The notes under the pieces were generated by a model. The model was not told the origin of the DNA. It did no database searches and worked only from the letters and a program-made list of their open reading frames with translations. From NCBI GenBank assembly GCA_946480055.1, contig CAMLID010000003.1:57470-121469 (forward strand): DNA of 64,000 nucleotides, read 5' to 3'. The position numbers and the translations under genes were made by a program. The first letter of the stretch is position 1, and each line of letters opens with the position of its first letter. Shown here piece after piece: positions 23,388 through 31,678 of this stretch. The DNA comes from an uncultured Lysobacter sp. (GTDB lineage Bacteria; Pseudomonadota; Gammaproteobacteria; Xanthomonadales; Xanthomonadaceae).

Positions 23388-24698
23388 TTACGGCGCGCCC
23401 TTCACCACCACGCCCGCACGCATCACCAGCACCGGCTTTTCGGTGGCGCGGATGTTCTCGATCACGTCGCCCGGCACGGCGACGATGTCGGCGGCCTTGC
23501 CGGCCTCGAGGGTGCCGGTGTCCTTGTCGATGCCCAACAACTTGGCCGAACCCTGGCTGCTGGTCATCAATGCCGCGGCCGGCGTCATGCCCATGTCGAC
23601 GTAATCGCCGAATTCGCGCGCGTTGAGGCCGTGCGGGAACACCGCCGAGTCGGTGCCGTAGGCGATCGGCACGCCGATCTTCAGCGCGTGACGGAACATC
23701 TGGGTGTGCGCGGCGGCCGCGGCGCGCGCCTTCTCGCCGATCTTGGGCGGGTAGGTATTGGCCTTCTCGTCCACCCACAGCTGGGTCATGCGCGTGGGCA
23801 CCAGGTAGACGCCCTTGTTCTTCATCAACTGCAAGGTGCCGGGGGTCAGGAAACTGCCGTGTTCGATCGAATCGATGCCGGCCTCGACCGCGAGCCGCGC
23901 GGCGACGTCGCCGTGGCTGTGCGCGGCGACCTTGCGGCCCCAGTTGTGGGCCTCGCCGATGATCGCGTCGAGTTCCGCGGGGGTGAGCTGCGGCACGTCG
24001 ACCGGATCGGATTCGGACAGCACGCCGCCGGAGGCGCAGATCTTGATCACGTCGGCGCCGTACTTCATCTGCTGGCGCACCGCCAGGCGGCATTCCTCGG
24101 CGCCATTGCACACGCCTTCCAGCGGACCGGCCGGGCGAATGCGGTCCGGCGGCGCGTTGACGCTGTCGCAATGGCCGCCGGTGGAACCCAGGGAATGGCC
24201 GGCGACGATCAGGCGTGGGCCTTGCACTAGGCCGCCGTTGATCGCGTTGCGCAGACCGATGTCGACGAAATCCGGTGCGCCGAGTTCGCGCGCGCTGGTG
24301 ACGCCGGCCATCAACGCCGCCTGCGCATTGCGCTGTGCGTGGAAGGCCTGCTCGGTCGGGAAGCGCAGCATGTTCTCGTAGAACCCCTGCGCCCAGTTTT
24401 CGCTGTGGTCGGACGCGAGATGGGTGTGGGCATCGATGAAACCGGGTAGCAGGGTCGCATCGCCCAGATCGATCACGCGCGCGTCGGCGGGAATCGCAGC
24501 ATCGCGGCCGACCGCGACGATGCGGTCGCCGCGCACCACCACCACGCCCGGCGAGACCAGCTGTCCGCTGCGGCCGTCGAACAGATGCGCGGCCTTGAGC
24601 GCGATCGGCGCGGCCGGCGCCGGTGCGGTTTGCGCCTGCGCGCTCAAGCTCAGACCCAAGGACAATGCAGCGGACAACGCGGCGTTGCGTAGCTTCAT
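23388..24698 (-). CDS. Exported amidohydrolase family protein
   Basis: A 436-residue metal-dependent hydrolase of the amidohydrolase superfamily, of the group that includes Xaa-Pro dipeptidases and imidazolonepropionase-like enzymes. A Sec signal peptide (cleavage likely after AQA, residue 22) sends it to the periplasm. Metal-site motifs: GFIDAHTH (His91, His93), lysine in KYGADVIKICASGG that could be carbamylated, AHSHGD, SIEHGSF and the aspartate in YGTDSAVFPHG. The ATG at 24698 has a GGAGA site; an upstream in-frame extension would bury the signal peptide. Likely cleaves a peptide-like or cyclic amide substrate. Confidence 0.85.
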   Translation of the reverse strand: MKLRNAALSAALSLGLSLSAQAQTAPAPAAPIALKAAHLFDGRSGQLVSPGVVVVRGDRIVAVGRDAAIPADARVIDLGDATLLPGFIDAHTHLASDHSENWAQGFYENMLRFPTEQAFHAQRNAQAALMAGVTSARELGAPDFVDIGLRNAINGGLVQGPRLIVAGHSLGSTGGHCDSVNAPPDRIRPAGPLEGVCNGAEECRLAVRQQMKYGADVIKICASGGVLSESDPVDVPQLTPAELDAIIGEAHNWGRKVAAHSHGDVAARLAVEAGIDSIEHGSFLTPGTLQLMKNKGVYLVPTRMTQLWVDEKANTYPPKIGEKARAAAAAHTQMFRHALKIGVPIAYGTDSAVFPHGLNAREFGDYVDMGMTPAAALMTSSQGSAKLLGIDKDTGTLEAGKAADIVAVPGDVIENIRATEKPVLVMRAGVVVKGAP

Positions 24699-24856
24699 GC
24701 GAACTCTCCCCAGAGCGATACGGTGGGGCCGAGTGTAGGGCTTGCTGCGACGCGGGGTATGGGACCTTCGGATGACCTGCGCCTCATTTCGGCGACAGGA
24801 TCGAACGCTCCCTCTCGCACACACGGGAGAGGGAGCGGGACTTCATCAGGACTCGA

Positions 24857-25615
24857 TCAGTTCGCAGCGTCCGGCTTGCGCAGCAGATCGCGCACCGCTT
24901 CGGCGGTGGCGGTCGCCGACTGCGGGTTCTGGCCGGTGACCAGGCGACCGTCGACGACGACCTTCGCGGTCCAGTCCGGCGCGGCCTGATGCAGCGCACC
25001 GCGTTCGCTCAAGGTGCTGGCCAGCAGGAACGGCACCACGTTCTCCAGTTTCACCGCGCGCTCCTCGTCGTCGGTGAACGCGCTGACGCGCTTGCCGGCG
25101 ACCAGGTAGCTGCCGTCGCTGAGCTTCACGTTCACCAGCGCGGAGGGACCGTGGCAGACCGCGGCGACGATATCGCCGGACTCGTAGATCTCGCGCGTCA
25201 CCCGCTGCACCGCCGGGCTGTCCGGGAAATCCCAAACCGCGCCGTGGCCGCCGGCGTAGAACACCGCCGCGTACTTCTTGCTGTCGACCTGGTCCAGGCG
25301 CGCGGTGTTGCGGATCGCGGCGCGGAAGCCGGCGTCGTTCCAGTAGCGCGCATTGGTGGCGTCGTCGAGCTCGACTCCGTCCACCGGCGGCTCGCCGCCC
25401 TGGATCGAGGCGAACTCGACCGCGATGCCGGCGGCGTCGAACACGGCCAGCGGATGGGTGACTTCGCCCAGGTAAAAGCCGGTGGGCTGGCCGGTGCTGC
25501 CCTTGGTGCCGTGGCTGGTCAGGACGATCAACACCGGCTTGCCGGCGGGAGCCGGCACGGAGCCGGTGGCGGTGGCGGCCAGGCCGAACAGGGCGGCGGC
25601 GAACAAAGCGGTCAT
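24857..25615 (-). CDS. DJ-1/PfpI family protein (type 1 glutamine amidotransferase fold)
   Basis: A 252-residue DJ-1/PfpI superfamily member, closest in layout to the Hsp31-like group. Nucleophile Cys154 with His155 in AAVCHGPSAL; Glu51 in FYLGEVTHP is in the place of the conserved acidic residue; GGHGAVWDFP is another family block. The first 18-20 residues are hydrophobic (FAAALFGLAATATG) and look like an export signal, unusual for cytoplasmic Hsp31. Possible activities are glyoxalase III or chaperone-like repair. It is divergent from a LysR gene, which probably controls it. Confidence 0.82.
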   Translation of the reverse strand: MTALFAAALFGLAATATGSVPAPAGKPVLIVLTSHGTKGSTGQPTGFYLGEVTHPLAVFDAAGIAVEFASIQGGEPPVDGVELDDATNARYWNDAGFRAAIRNTARLDQVDSKKYAAVFYAGGHGAVWDFPDSPAVQRVTREIYESGDIVAAVCHGPSALVNVKLSDGSYLVAGKRVSAFTDDEERAVKLENVVPFLLASTLSERGALHQAAPDWTAKVVVDGRLVTGQNPQSATATAEAVRDLLRKPDAAN

Positions 25616-25734
25616 GGCGGGGATCCTGGTTGAGGGAGGAAGGTCGGTGGGCGACCCGGTGCAGGCACTCTATTCTTGCCTCCTATGGCGATAAACTGGT
25701 TTCAGGACAAATAACTCATGCGCCGATCGCAAGA

Positions 25735-26631
25735 ATGAGCCGTCACTACGACCACCTCGCCGACGTCGAAGCCCTCGCCACCGCGGTCGATCGCGGCTCG
25801 CTGACCGCCGCCGCGACCGCGCTGGGCACCACGCCCTCGGCGATCAGCCGCGCCATCGCCCGCCTGGAAACGCGCCTGGGCGTACAACTGCTACGGCGCA
25901 CGACCCGGCGCCTGGGCCTGACCGATGCCGGCCGCCTCTACCTCGAACAATCCCGCGCCGCGTTCGCCCTGATCGACGACGCCGAACGCGCGATCCAGGG
26001 CCAGGGCGGCGAACTCGGCGGCAGCGTGCGCCTGAGCGTGCCGACCACCTACGGCCATTACCGTCTGCCGGCGAAGTTGCAGACGTTCGCGCAGCGGCAT
26101 CCGCGCGTGCGGATCGAGTTGAGCATCGCGAATCGCAACGTCGACCTCATCGCCGAGGGCTACGACCTCGCGATCCGCCTCGGCGACCTGCCCGACAGCG
26201 GCCTGGTCGCGCGCAAGCTGGAAGACGCGCCGACCTGCCTGGTCGCCTCGCCCGATTACCTGCAGCGCGCGGGCGTGCCGCAGCGCATCGACGACTTGGC
26301 GCAGCATCGGTGCCTGTCGTTCCTGATGCCCAGCACCGGTCGTCCCTTCGCCTGGGTGCTGCACGAGGACGGCCATGATCGCGACTGGACGCCGAACGGC
26401 CAGGTGCTGGTGTCCGACGACCCGATCGGCATGGTCTCGCTGGCCGAACAGGGCATGGGCATCTGCCAGAGCTACGACTTCATCGTCGGCGAGCGCCTGC
26501 GCGCCGGTCGCCTGGTCGAAGTGCTGCCGCAATCGCGCGGCCGCACGCGTGCGTTCTCGTTGATCTACGCCCCGCACCGACAGCTGTCGGCGGCGGCGCG
26601 CGCCCTGATCGACACGCTGAGCGCGAGCTGA
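25735..26631 (+). CDS. LysR family transcriptional regulator
   Basis: A 298-residue LysR-type regulator: VEALATAVDRGSLTAAATAL and GTTPSAISRAIARLETRLGV form the DNA-binding domain, LLRRTTRRLGLTDAGRLYLE the wing, and SVRLSVPTTYGHYRLPAKL begins the effector domain of the CrgA/DsdC-like group. The ATG at 25735 is the natural start directly before the domain; upstream in-frame ATGs run through the promoter. The DJ-1 family gene lies divergently 119 bases away and is the probable target. Confidence 0.87.
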   Translation: MSRHYDHLADVEALATAVDRGSLTAAATALGTTPSAISRAIARLETRLGVQLLRRTTRRLGLTDAGRLYLEQSRAAFALIDDAERAIQGQGGELGGSVRLSVPTTYGHYRLPAKLQTFAQRHPRVRIELSIANRNVDLIAEGYDLAIRLGDLPDSGLVARKLEDAPTCLVASPDYLQRAGVPQRIDDLAQHRCLSFLMPSTGRPFAWVLHEDGHDRDWTPNGQVLVSDDPIGMVSLAEQGMGICQSYDFIVGERLRAGRLVEVLPQSRGRTRAFSLIYAPHRQLSAAARALIDTLSAS

Positions 26632-26718
26632 CACGCCGCAACGCCGGCATTTGCGGGCGTCCGCGCGCGGGCGGACAATCCCGACATCGCCTACGGGCGC
26701 TTTGTTGCGGAGCCACCC

Positions 26719-27276
26719 ATGATTCTCCGTCCTGCATTGCTCGCCACCCTGCTCGCGCTGAGCCTGGCCGGCGGCGCCGAAGCCAAGAGCCGCAACGTCA
26801 CCGACCCCGACGCGCCGCGCGCGCTGCCCGAACAAGGCCCGGTCGATGTGCGTTGGGGCAACCCGGCGCAGTTCACCGAGATCCGCTACAGCGGCAACTC
26901 CAGCGAAGCCAAGCGCGGCAACTGGGTCGAGGACATTGCCCAGCACCTGCGCAAGCGTGCACAGACCCGCCTGCCCGCGGGCGAGCGCCTGGAAGTCGAC
27001 ATCCTCGACATCCGCCGCGCCGGCAATTTCGAACCCTGGCGCGGCGCCGCCTTCGACGACACCCGCTTCATTCGCGACATCTACCCACCGCGGATCACGC
27101 TCAGCTTCCGCCGCATCGGCGCCGACGGCCAGGTCATCGCCGAGGGCGAACGCAAGCTCAGCGATATGGGCTTCCTCAGCAACGCCAACACGCTCAGCAA
27201 CAGCGACCCGCTGCGCTACGAGAAGTTGCTGCTCAACCGCTGGATCGACCGCGAGTTCAAGCGTCCGGGCGTGTAA
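26719..27276 (+). CDS. DUF3016 family periplasmic protein
   Basis: A 185-residue exported protein of the DUF3016 family. A Sec signal (LALSLAGGAEA, cleaved near residue 22) is followed by PVDVRWGNPAQFTEIRYSG, a conserved opening, and LEVDILDIRRAG plus a late block ISLSF-like strand (RITLSFRRIGADGQVIAEGE) and KLSDMGFLS. The start has a GGAG site. It is a single gene between a LysR gene and an inverted REP pair. Function unknown. Confidence 0.8.
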   Translation: MILRPALLATLLALSLAGGAEAKSRNVTDPDAPRALPEQGPVDVRWGNPAQFTEIRYSGNSSEAKRGNWVEDIAQHLRKRAQTRLPAGERLEVDILDIRRAGNFEPWRGAAFDDTRFIRDIYPPRITLSFRRIGADGQVIAEGERKLSDMGFLSNANTLSNSDPLRYEKLLLNRWIDREFKRPGV

Positions 27277-27316
27277 GTCCGGCGCGGCGTTCCCGCAACG
27301 ATAGCGGCCTCGGCCT

Positions 27317-27394
27317 TGGGGTAGGAGCGGCGTAAGCCGCGACCTCGTAGCTTCGGTTGCCTGCGCGGTCGCGGCTTACGCCGCTCCTACCCCA
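27317..27394. repeat. Inverted REP pair (REPIN)
   Basis: TGGGGTAGGAGCGGCGTAAG (from 27317) and its inverted copy ending CTTACGCCGCTCCTACCCCA (to 27394) flank about 30 bases, forming a long hairpin between two convergent genes. GTAGG subtype on both sides. Confidence 0.92.
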
Positions 27395-27429
27395 CAGCAG
27401 AATCGCAGCGTTCGAGTACGCGCCACCGT

Positions 27430-28353
27430 CTAGCGCTGCAACGTCTCCAAGAACCGCCGCAGCGCGGCATTGAACGCCTCGGGCTGATCCACGAACACCC
27501 CATGCCCGGCCTCGGCCACGACCTCCAACGTCGCGCCCGGTACCTGCGCCGCGGCCGCCTTCTGCGCGGCCAGCTCATCCGAACTTGCGGCCGCCACGAT
27601 CAAGGTCGGCCGATCGAACTTCTTCAGCGCCCCGCTGCGATCGACGCCGTACATATCCGCCACCAGCATCGCCACACCCGTGCTCACCGGAGTGCGCAGC
27701 GCCGTATCGACACGGTGCTCGAGCGTCTGCGCCGACAAGGGCTTGACGAAAATCGCGCCCATCATGCCCTGCAGGTACTCGCGCGGATGCGCGGCGTAGA
27801 CCGCCATCATCTCCAGGAAGCGCCGTGCCGCCTGCGGATCGGACTGCGCGCCGGCCGCACCGCGCGACACCGCCGCGTCCACCAGCACCAGTCCCGCGAC
27901 ACGGCCCGTGCCGTAGCGGTCCACGTAGGCGGCGATGTCCTGCACACCCTGCGACCAGCCGATCAGGACCACACCCTTGAGATCCTGCGCGGCCAACAGC
28001 GCTTCGATGTCGCCGGCCCGCACCTCCGGCGTATTGCCGCCGCCGCTCTGTTGCGACGCGCCCTGCGAACGCGGGTCCATCGCGATCACCCGATGCCCGC
28101 CGGCGAACGCCGTCAGCTGCGCCTCCCAGATCGTGTAGTCCATGCCCCAACCGGGCACGAACACCAGCACCGGAGCCTCGCTCACTCGCTGGTTGTCGAC
28201 GTAGTGGATGCGGGTGCCGTCGGTGGAGTTCAGCGACTGCCCCGACCACGGTTCGGCGGCGCCGGCCACGTTCGCGACCAGGGCCGACAGCATCAACAGC
28301 ACGCCGGCCGTCGTCAGGCCGCGGCCGGACCGCCACGTCATGGCTTTCTTCAT
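27430..28353 (-). CDS. Exported alpha/beta hydrolase
   Basis: A 307-residue alpha/beta hydrolase with an N-terminal signal peptide (LTTAGVLLMLSALVANVAGA, cleaved near residue 32). Seen: VLVFVPGWGMDYTIWEAQ (oxyanion region), MDPRSQGAS, the nucleophile elbow GWSQG, and a C-terminal His in AEAGHGVFVDQPEAF; the acid is likely Asp in AAASSDELAA or nearby. Periplasmic esterase or lactonase activity is plausible but unproven. The ATG at 28353 is chosen because the signal peptide begins there; the frame is open further upstream without a gene-like sequence. Confidence 0.8.
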   Translation of the reverse strand: MKKAMTWRSGRGLTTAGVLLMLSALVANVAGAAEPWSGQSLNSTDGTRIHYVDNQRVSEAPVLVFVPGWGMDYTIWEAQLTAFAGGHRVIAMDPRSQGASQQSGGGNTPEVRAGDIEALLAAQDLKGVVLIGWSQGVQDIAAYVDRYGTGRVAGLVLVDAAVSRGAAGAQSDPQAARRFLEMMAVYAAHPREYLQGMMGAIFVKPLSAQTLEHRVDTALRTPVSTGVAMLVADMYGVDRSGALKKFDRPTLIVAAASSDELAAQKAAAAQVPGATLEVVAEAGHGVFVDQPEAFNAALRRFLETLQR

Positions 28354-28579
28354 CGCTGCGGACTCGCTCAAGTCGGAGGAAGGATCGATCGTGGCCGCGA
28401 TGATGGCAGCGCACCGCGGGGGCGGAATGTGCCGGGAGTGCGGGTTCGACCGCCGTTGCGATCCGATGCGTTTCGCCGATCGCGACTGCACGGTCCGGCG
28501 CCTCGAGCGACCAGCCGCCGCCGTGCATCGACACGCACGACGATCGCCGGCGGACCCGGCGATCGTCGAGGTGGGCCGC

Positions 28580-28996
28580 TTAGGCGCTCTGCGCCGCGCT
28601 CGGATCGGCGTCCGGGTCCATGTAGAACACTTCCCACTGGTGGCCGTCCGGGTCTTCGTAGCCGCGCTGGTACATGAAGCCGTAGTCCTTGGCTTCCGGC
28701 GACTTGGCGCCGGCGGCGATCGCCTTCTCGACCAGCGCATCGACGCCGGCACGGTCGTCGGCGTTCACGCTCAGGATCGCCAGCACGTTCTTGCTGGAAT
28801 CGCCGATCGGCTTGCTCACGAAGGTCTGGAAGAACGGTTTGACCAGCAGCATCACGTAGATGTCGTCGGAGACGATCATGCAGGTCGCGTTCTCGTCGGT
28901 GAACTTGGCGTTGAACGAGTAACCGAGCTTCGTATAGAAGGCGACGGAGCGGTCCAGGTCCTGGACCGGGAGGTTGACGAAGATCTTGGTAGCCAT
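28580..28996 (-). CDS. VOC family (glyoxalase/bleomycin-resistance fold) protein
   Basis: A 138-residue vicinal oxygen chelate protein with two beta-alpha-beta-beta-beta modules: KIFVNLPVQDLDRSVAFYTK at the start and GVDALVEKAIAAGAK to DPDGHQWEVFYMDPDA at the end. The E in QWEVFYM and H in DGHQWE are at usual metal-ligand positions; the first module has no clear ligand His. Closest to the group often annotated as lactoylglutathione lyase-like. The ATG at 28996 has an AAGGA site. Probably cytoplasmic; substrate unknown. A LysR gene ends 111 bases away on the same strand. Confidence 0.87.
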   Translation of the reverse strand: MATKIFVNLPVQDLDRSVAFYTKLGYSFNAKFTDENATCMIVSDDIYVMLLVKPFFQTFVSKPIGDSSKNVLAILSVNADDRAGVDALVEKAIAAGAKSPEAKDYGFMYQRGYEDPDGHQWEVFYMDPDADPSAAQSA

Positions 28997-29107
28997 GGCG
29001 AATCCTTGAGAGTGGAGGGTAGGTTGGCGGGCCAAGTACGGGGTCGTTTCCGGCCTGCTCTTCTTGACGACGAAGCAAGGCGCCCGTGATCGACACGAGC
29101 CGCGAAA

Positions 29108-30037
29108 TTATTTTCCGGTCGGCCGGAGCTCAACCGCCGGGTCCAGATGCGGCTGTAACAGCTCGGCCATCCACTGCATGAACACCTGCACGCGCCGCGG
29201 CAGATTGCGCCGGTTGGCGTACAGCAGCGACACCGGCATGGGCTCGGCGCACAGCTGCGGCAGCACTTCGACCAGTTCTCCCCGGTCTAGGTAGGGCTGC
29301 AGCCCGATCAGCGGGGCCTGGATCAGGCCCAGACCGGTCAGACAGGCGGTCCGGTAGGCCTCGACGTTGTTGACGGTCAGCACGCCGGCCATGGGCAGGA
29401 TGCGGTAAGCCGCACCGTCCCAGTATTCCCAGCCGTCGGGCCGGCCGCCCAGGCTGGTCACGTAGTGGACCAGACGGTGCGAGGCCAGGTCCTCCAGGCT
29501 CCGCGGCACGCCGTGCCGCTGCAGATAGTCGGGACTGGCGCAGTTGGCCACGCGGAACTGGCCCAGGGGCCGCGCGATCAGGGCGCTGTCGCCCAAGTTG
29601 CCGACCCGCACCACGCAGTCGAAACCTTCGCGTACCAAGTCGACGCGGCGGTCGGCGCTGCTCAATTCCAGCTCCAGCTGCGGATGCAGGGCCAGAAACT
29701 CGGGCAGGCGCGGTATCACCACGCTGTGGGCCATGCCGCTGGGCATGTCCACGCGCAGACGGCCGCGCAGCGACTGCGGCGCCTGCTGGAACATGCCCTG
29801 CAGCTCGTCCATGTCGGCCAGCAGGTCCTTGCAGCGCTCGTAGAAGGCCTGCCCGTCCTGGGTGGTCTGGACCTTGCGCGTGGTCCGGTGCAATAGACGT
29901 GTGCCGAGCAGGTTCTCCAACTGCTGCACCGCGGTCGAGGCGCTGGCCTTGGGCAGCCCCAGGCTGTCGGCGGCGCGGGTGAAGCTGGCCAGCTCGGCCA
30001 CGCGGACGAAGACGTGCATGGCCTCGATCTGGTTCAT
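29108..30037 (-). CDS. LysR family transcriptional regulator
   Basis: A 309-residue LysR-type regulator: MHVFVRVAELASFTRAADSL, then GLPKASASTAVQQLENLLGT is the DNA-binding domain; LRVDMPSGMAHSVVIPRLPE begins the effector domain. The ATG at 30037 has a GGGAG site. It is divergent from the SDR gene with 121 bases between them that contain two clear inverted repeats, so it is the probable regulator of that SDR. Confidence 0.88.
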   Translation of the reverse strand: MNQIEAMHVFVRVAELASFTRAADSLGLPKASASTAVQQLENLLGTRLLHRTTRKVQTTQDGQAFYERCKDLLADMDELQGMFQQAPQSLRGRLRVDMPSGMAHSVVIPRLPEFLALHPQLELELSSADRRVDLVREGFDCVVRVGNLGDSALIARPLGQFRVANCASPDYLQRHGVPRSLEDLASHRLVHYVTSLGGRPDGWEYWDGAAYRILPMAGVLTVNNVEAYRTACLTGLGLIQAPLIGLQPYLDRGELVEVLPQLCAEPMPVSLLYANRRNLPRRVQVFMQWMAELLQPHLDPAVELRPTGK

Positions 30038-30061
30038 CGCGGGCTCCCGGCGGCGGCCTAT

Positions 30062-30106
30062 TGTTCAGTAATGGCGAACAGATAAATCGAATTATGCAGA
30101 TTTATC
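30062..30106. promoter_or_regulatory. Two dyads in divergent LysR/SDR promoter
   Basis: TGTTC (30062-30066) and GAACA (30076-30080) form a dyad with 9-base spacer; immediately after it GATAAATC (30081-30088) and GATTTATC (30099-30106) form a perfect 8-bp dyad with 10-base spacer. Placement between divergent genes suits LysR recognition and activation sites. Confidence 0.6.
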
Positions 30107-30158
30107 AGCCGATGTTGCGCCAATAGAGTGGCCCCACACCACTCCCGAGGACCCTGCC

Positions 30159-30920
30159 ATGACCACCACCCCCATCGCCCTGATCACCGGCGGCAGCCGC
30201 GGCCTGGGCCGCAACACCGCGCTCAAGCTCGCCGCCTACGGCAGCGACGTGATCCTGACCTACCGCAACAACCGCACCGAAGCCGATGCCGTCGTGGCCG
30301 CGATCCAGGCCCAGGGCCGGCGCGCGGTCGCCCTGCAGTTGGACGTCGGCGACAGCCGCAGCTTCGACGCCTTCGCCGCCCAGGTCCGCGACGCGCTCGC
30401 CACGCACTGGCAGCGCGATCGCTTCGACCACCTGATCAACAACGCCGGCATCGGCACGCACGCTGCGCTGGCCGACACCAGCGAAGCGCAGTTCGACGAA
30501 CTGGTGAACATCCACTTCAAGGGCGTGTTCTTCCTCACCCAGAAACTGCTGCCGCTGATCGCCGACGGCGGCCGCATCGTCAACGTCTCCACCGGCCTGA
30601 CCCGCTTCGCCCTGCCCGGCTACGGCGCCTATGCATCGATGAAAGGCGCGATCGAAGTACTGACCAAGTACATGGCCAAGGAACTGGGCCCGCGCGGCAT
30701 CGCGGTCAACGTAGTCGCACCCGGCGCGATCGAAACCGACTTCGGCGGCGGCACCGTGCGCGACAACGCCCAGGTCAACGCCTACATCGCGTCGCAGACC
30801 GCGCTCGGCCGGGTCGGTCAGCCGGACGATATCGGCGGCGTGTTCGCGTCCTTGCTGTCGCCCGACAACCGCTGGATCAACGCGCAGCGCATCGAGGCAT
30901 CGGGCGGCATGTTTCTTTGA
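30159..30920 (+). CDS. Short-chain dehydrogenase/reductase
   Basis: A 253-residue classical SDR. Cofactor loop TGGSRGLG (10-17), NNAG (94-97), catalytic Ser144 in NVSTGL, Tyr158 and Lys162 in YASMK, and the PGAIETDF segment. The residue after strand 2 (TYRNN, with Arg36) suggests NADP(H) preference. The C-terminus SGGMFL is the usual family end. The ATG at 30159 has a GAGGA site. Divergent from, and probably controlled by, the LysR gene. Substrate unknown. Confidence 0.92.
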   Translation: MTTTPIALITGGSRGLGRNTALKLAAYGSDVILTYRNNRTEADAVVAAIQAQGRRAVALQLDVGDSRSFDAFAAQVRDALATHWQRDRFDHLINNAGIGTHAALADTSEAQFDELVNIHFKGVFFLTQKLLPLIADGGRIVNVSTGLTRFALPGYGAYASMKGAIEVLTKYMAKELGPRGIAVNVVAPGAIETDFGGGTVRDNAQVNAYIASQTALGRVGQPDDIGGVFASLLSPDNRWINAQRIEASGGMFL

Positions 30921-31131
30921 ATTGGGTGTCGGTTAAGTAATCTCCCCCTGTAACCGGTTACGTCGGCGTGACGATGCGCCGGCGTTCCGGCCAGGGTTAA
31001 AGGAACCTTAAACACGAATGCGCGGAACTCTCGACGCAGGTCGCGTTTGGCACATGATGCAGCTGCATCGACGACCCAATGCGATTACAACGCATGGCAA
31101 CGAACGCCATCCGAGAACCGGGAGAAACCGC

Positions 31132-31584
31132 ATGAAACGCATATTGCTGGCCACCGCGCTTGCGCTGACCGTCCTCGCGTCGCCGGCGATGGCCGACGGC
31201 CGCGGCAAGGGCCACGGTCACGGCCACGACAAGCACCAGGACCGCGACGACCGTCACGATCGCGACGATAGGCACGACCGCCGCGACGACGATCGCTACG
31301 ACCGTCGCGACCGCGGTTACGACCGCTACGACAGCCGCTATTACTACAGCTACGACGGCCGCAATCATCCGCCGGGCCGCCACAACGGCTGGCACAAGGA
31401 CTACCGCCGCGGCCAGCGCATCGACGTGGTCTACATGCAGCCGCGCTACTACATCGACGACTACCCGCGTTACCACCTGGCCCCGCCGCCGCGCGGCCAC
31501 CGCTGGGTGCGCATGGACGACGGCCGCATGATCCTGATCGCCGTCGCCACCGGCATCATCGCCGACGTGCTGCTGCACCACTGA
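31132..31584 (+). CDS. RcnB-like periplasmic protein
   Basis: A 150-residue exported protein resembling the RcnB family. After a signal peptide (cleaved near MA-DG, residue 22) comes a His/Asp/Arg-rich low-complexity region (about 23-70: DKHQDRDDRHDRDDRH and similar) that could bind metal ions, then YRRGQRIDVVYMQPRYYIDD and LAPPPRGHRWVRMDDGRMIL with a hydrophobic end. RcnB of Escherichia coli takes part in nickel/cobalt homeostasis; here no metal transporter is adjacent, so the role is inferred only from family. GGGAG site before the ATG at 31132. A clear terminator follows. Confidence 0.8.
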   Translation: MKRILLATALALTVLASPAMADGRGKGHGHGHDKHQDRDDRHDRDDRHDRRDDDRYDRRDRGYDRYDSRYYYSYDGRNHPPGRHNGWHKDYRRGQRIDVVYMQPRYYIDDYPRYHLAPPPRGHRWVRMDDGRMILIAVATGIIADVLLHH

Positions 31585-31623
31585 GTCCGGCGCGGCGCTC
31601 GCGCCGCTCGCCGGTCCCACGAG

Positions 31624-31652
31624 GAATCCCGCTGCGGCGGGATTCTTCGTTT
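31624..31652 (+). terminator. Rho-independent terminator after RcnB-like gene
   Basis: A perfect 9-bp stem GAATCCCGC (31624-31632) / GCGGGATTC (31637-31645) with loop TGCG is followed by TTCGTTT, 40 bases after the stop codon. Confidence 0.8.
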
Positions 31653-31678
31653 CCGGCCCTCATTCGCCGCTCAGCCGC

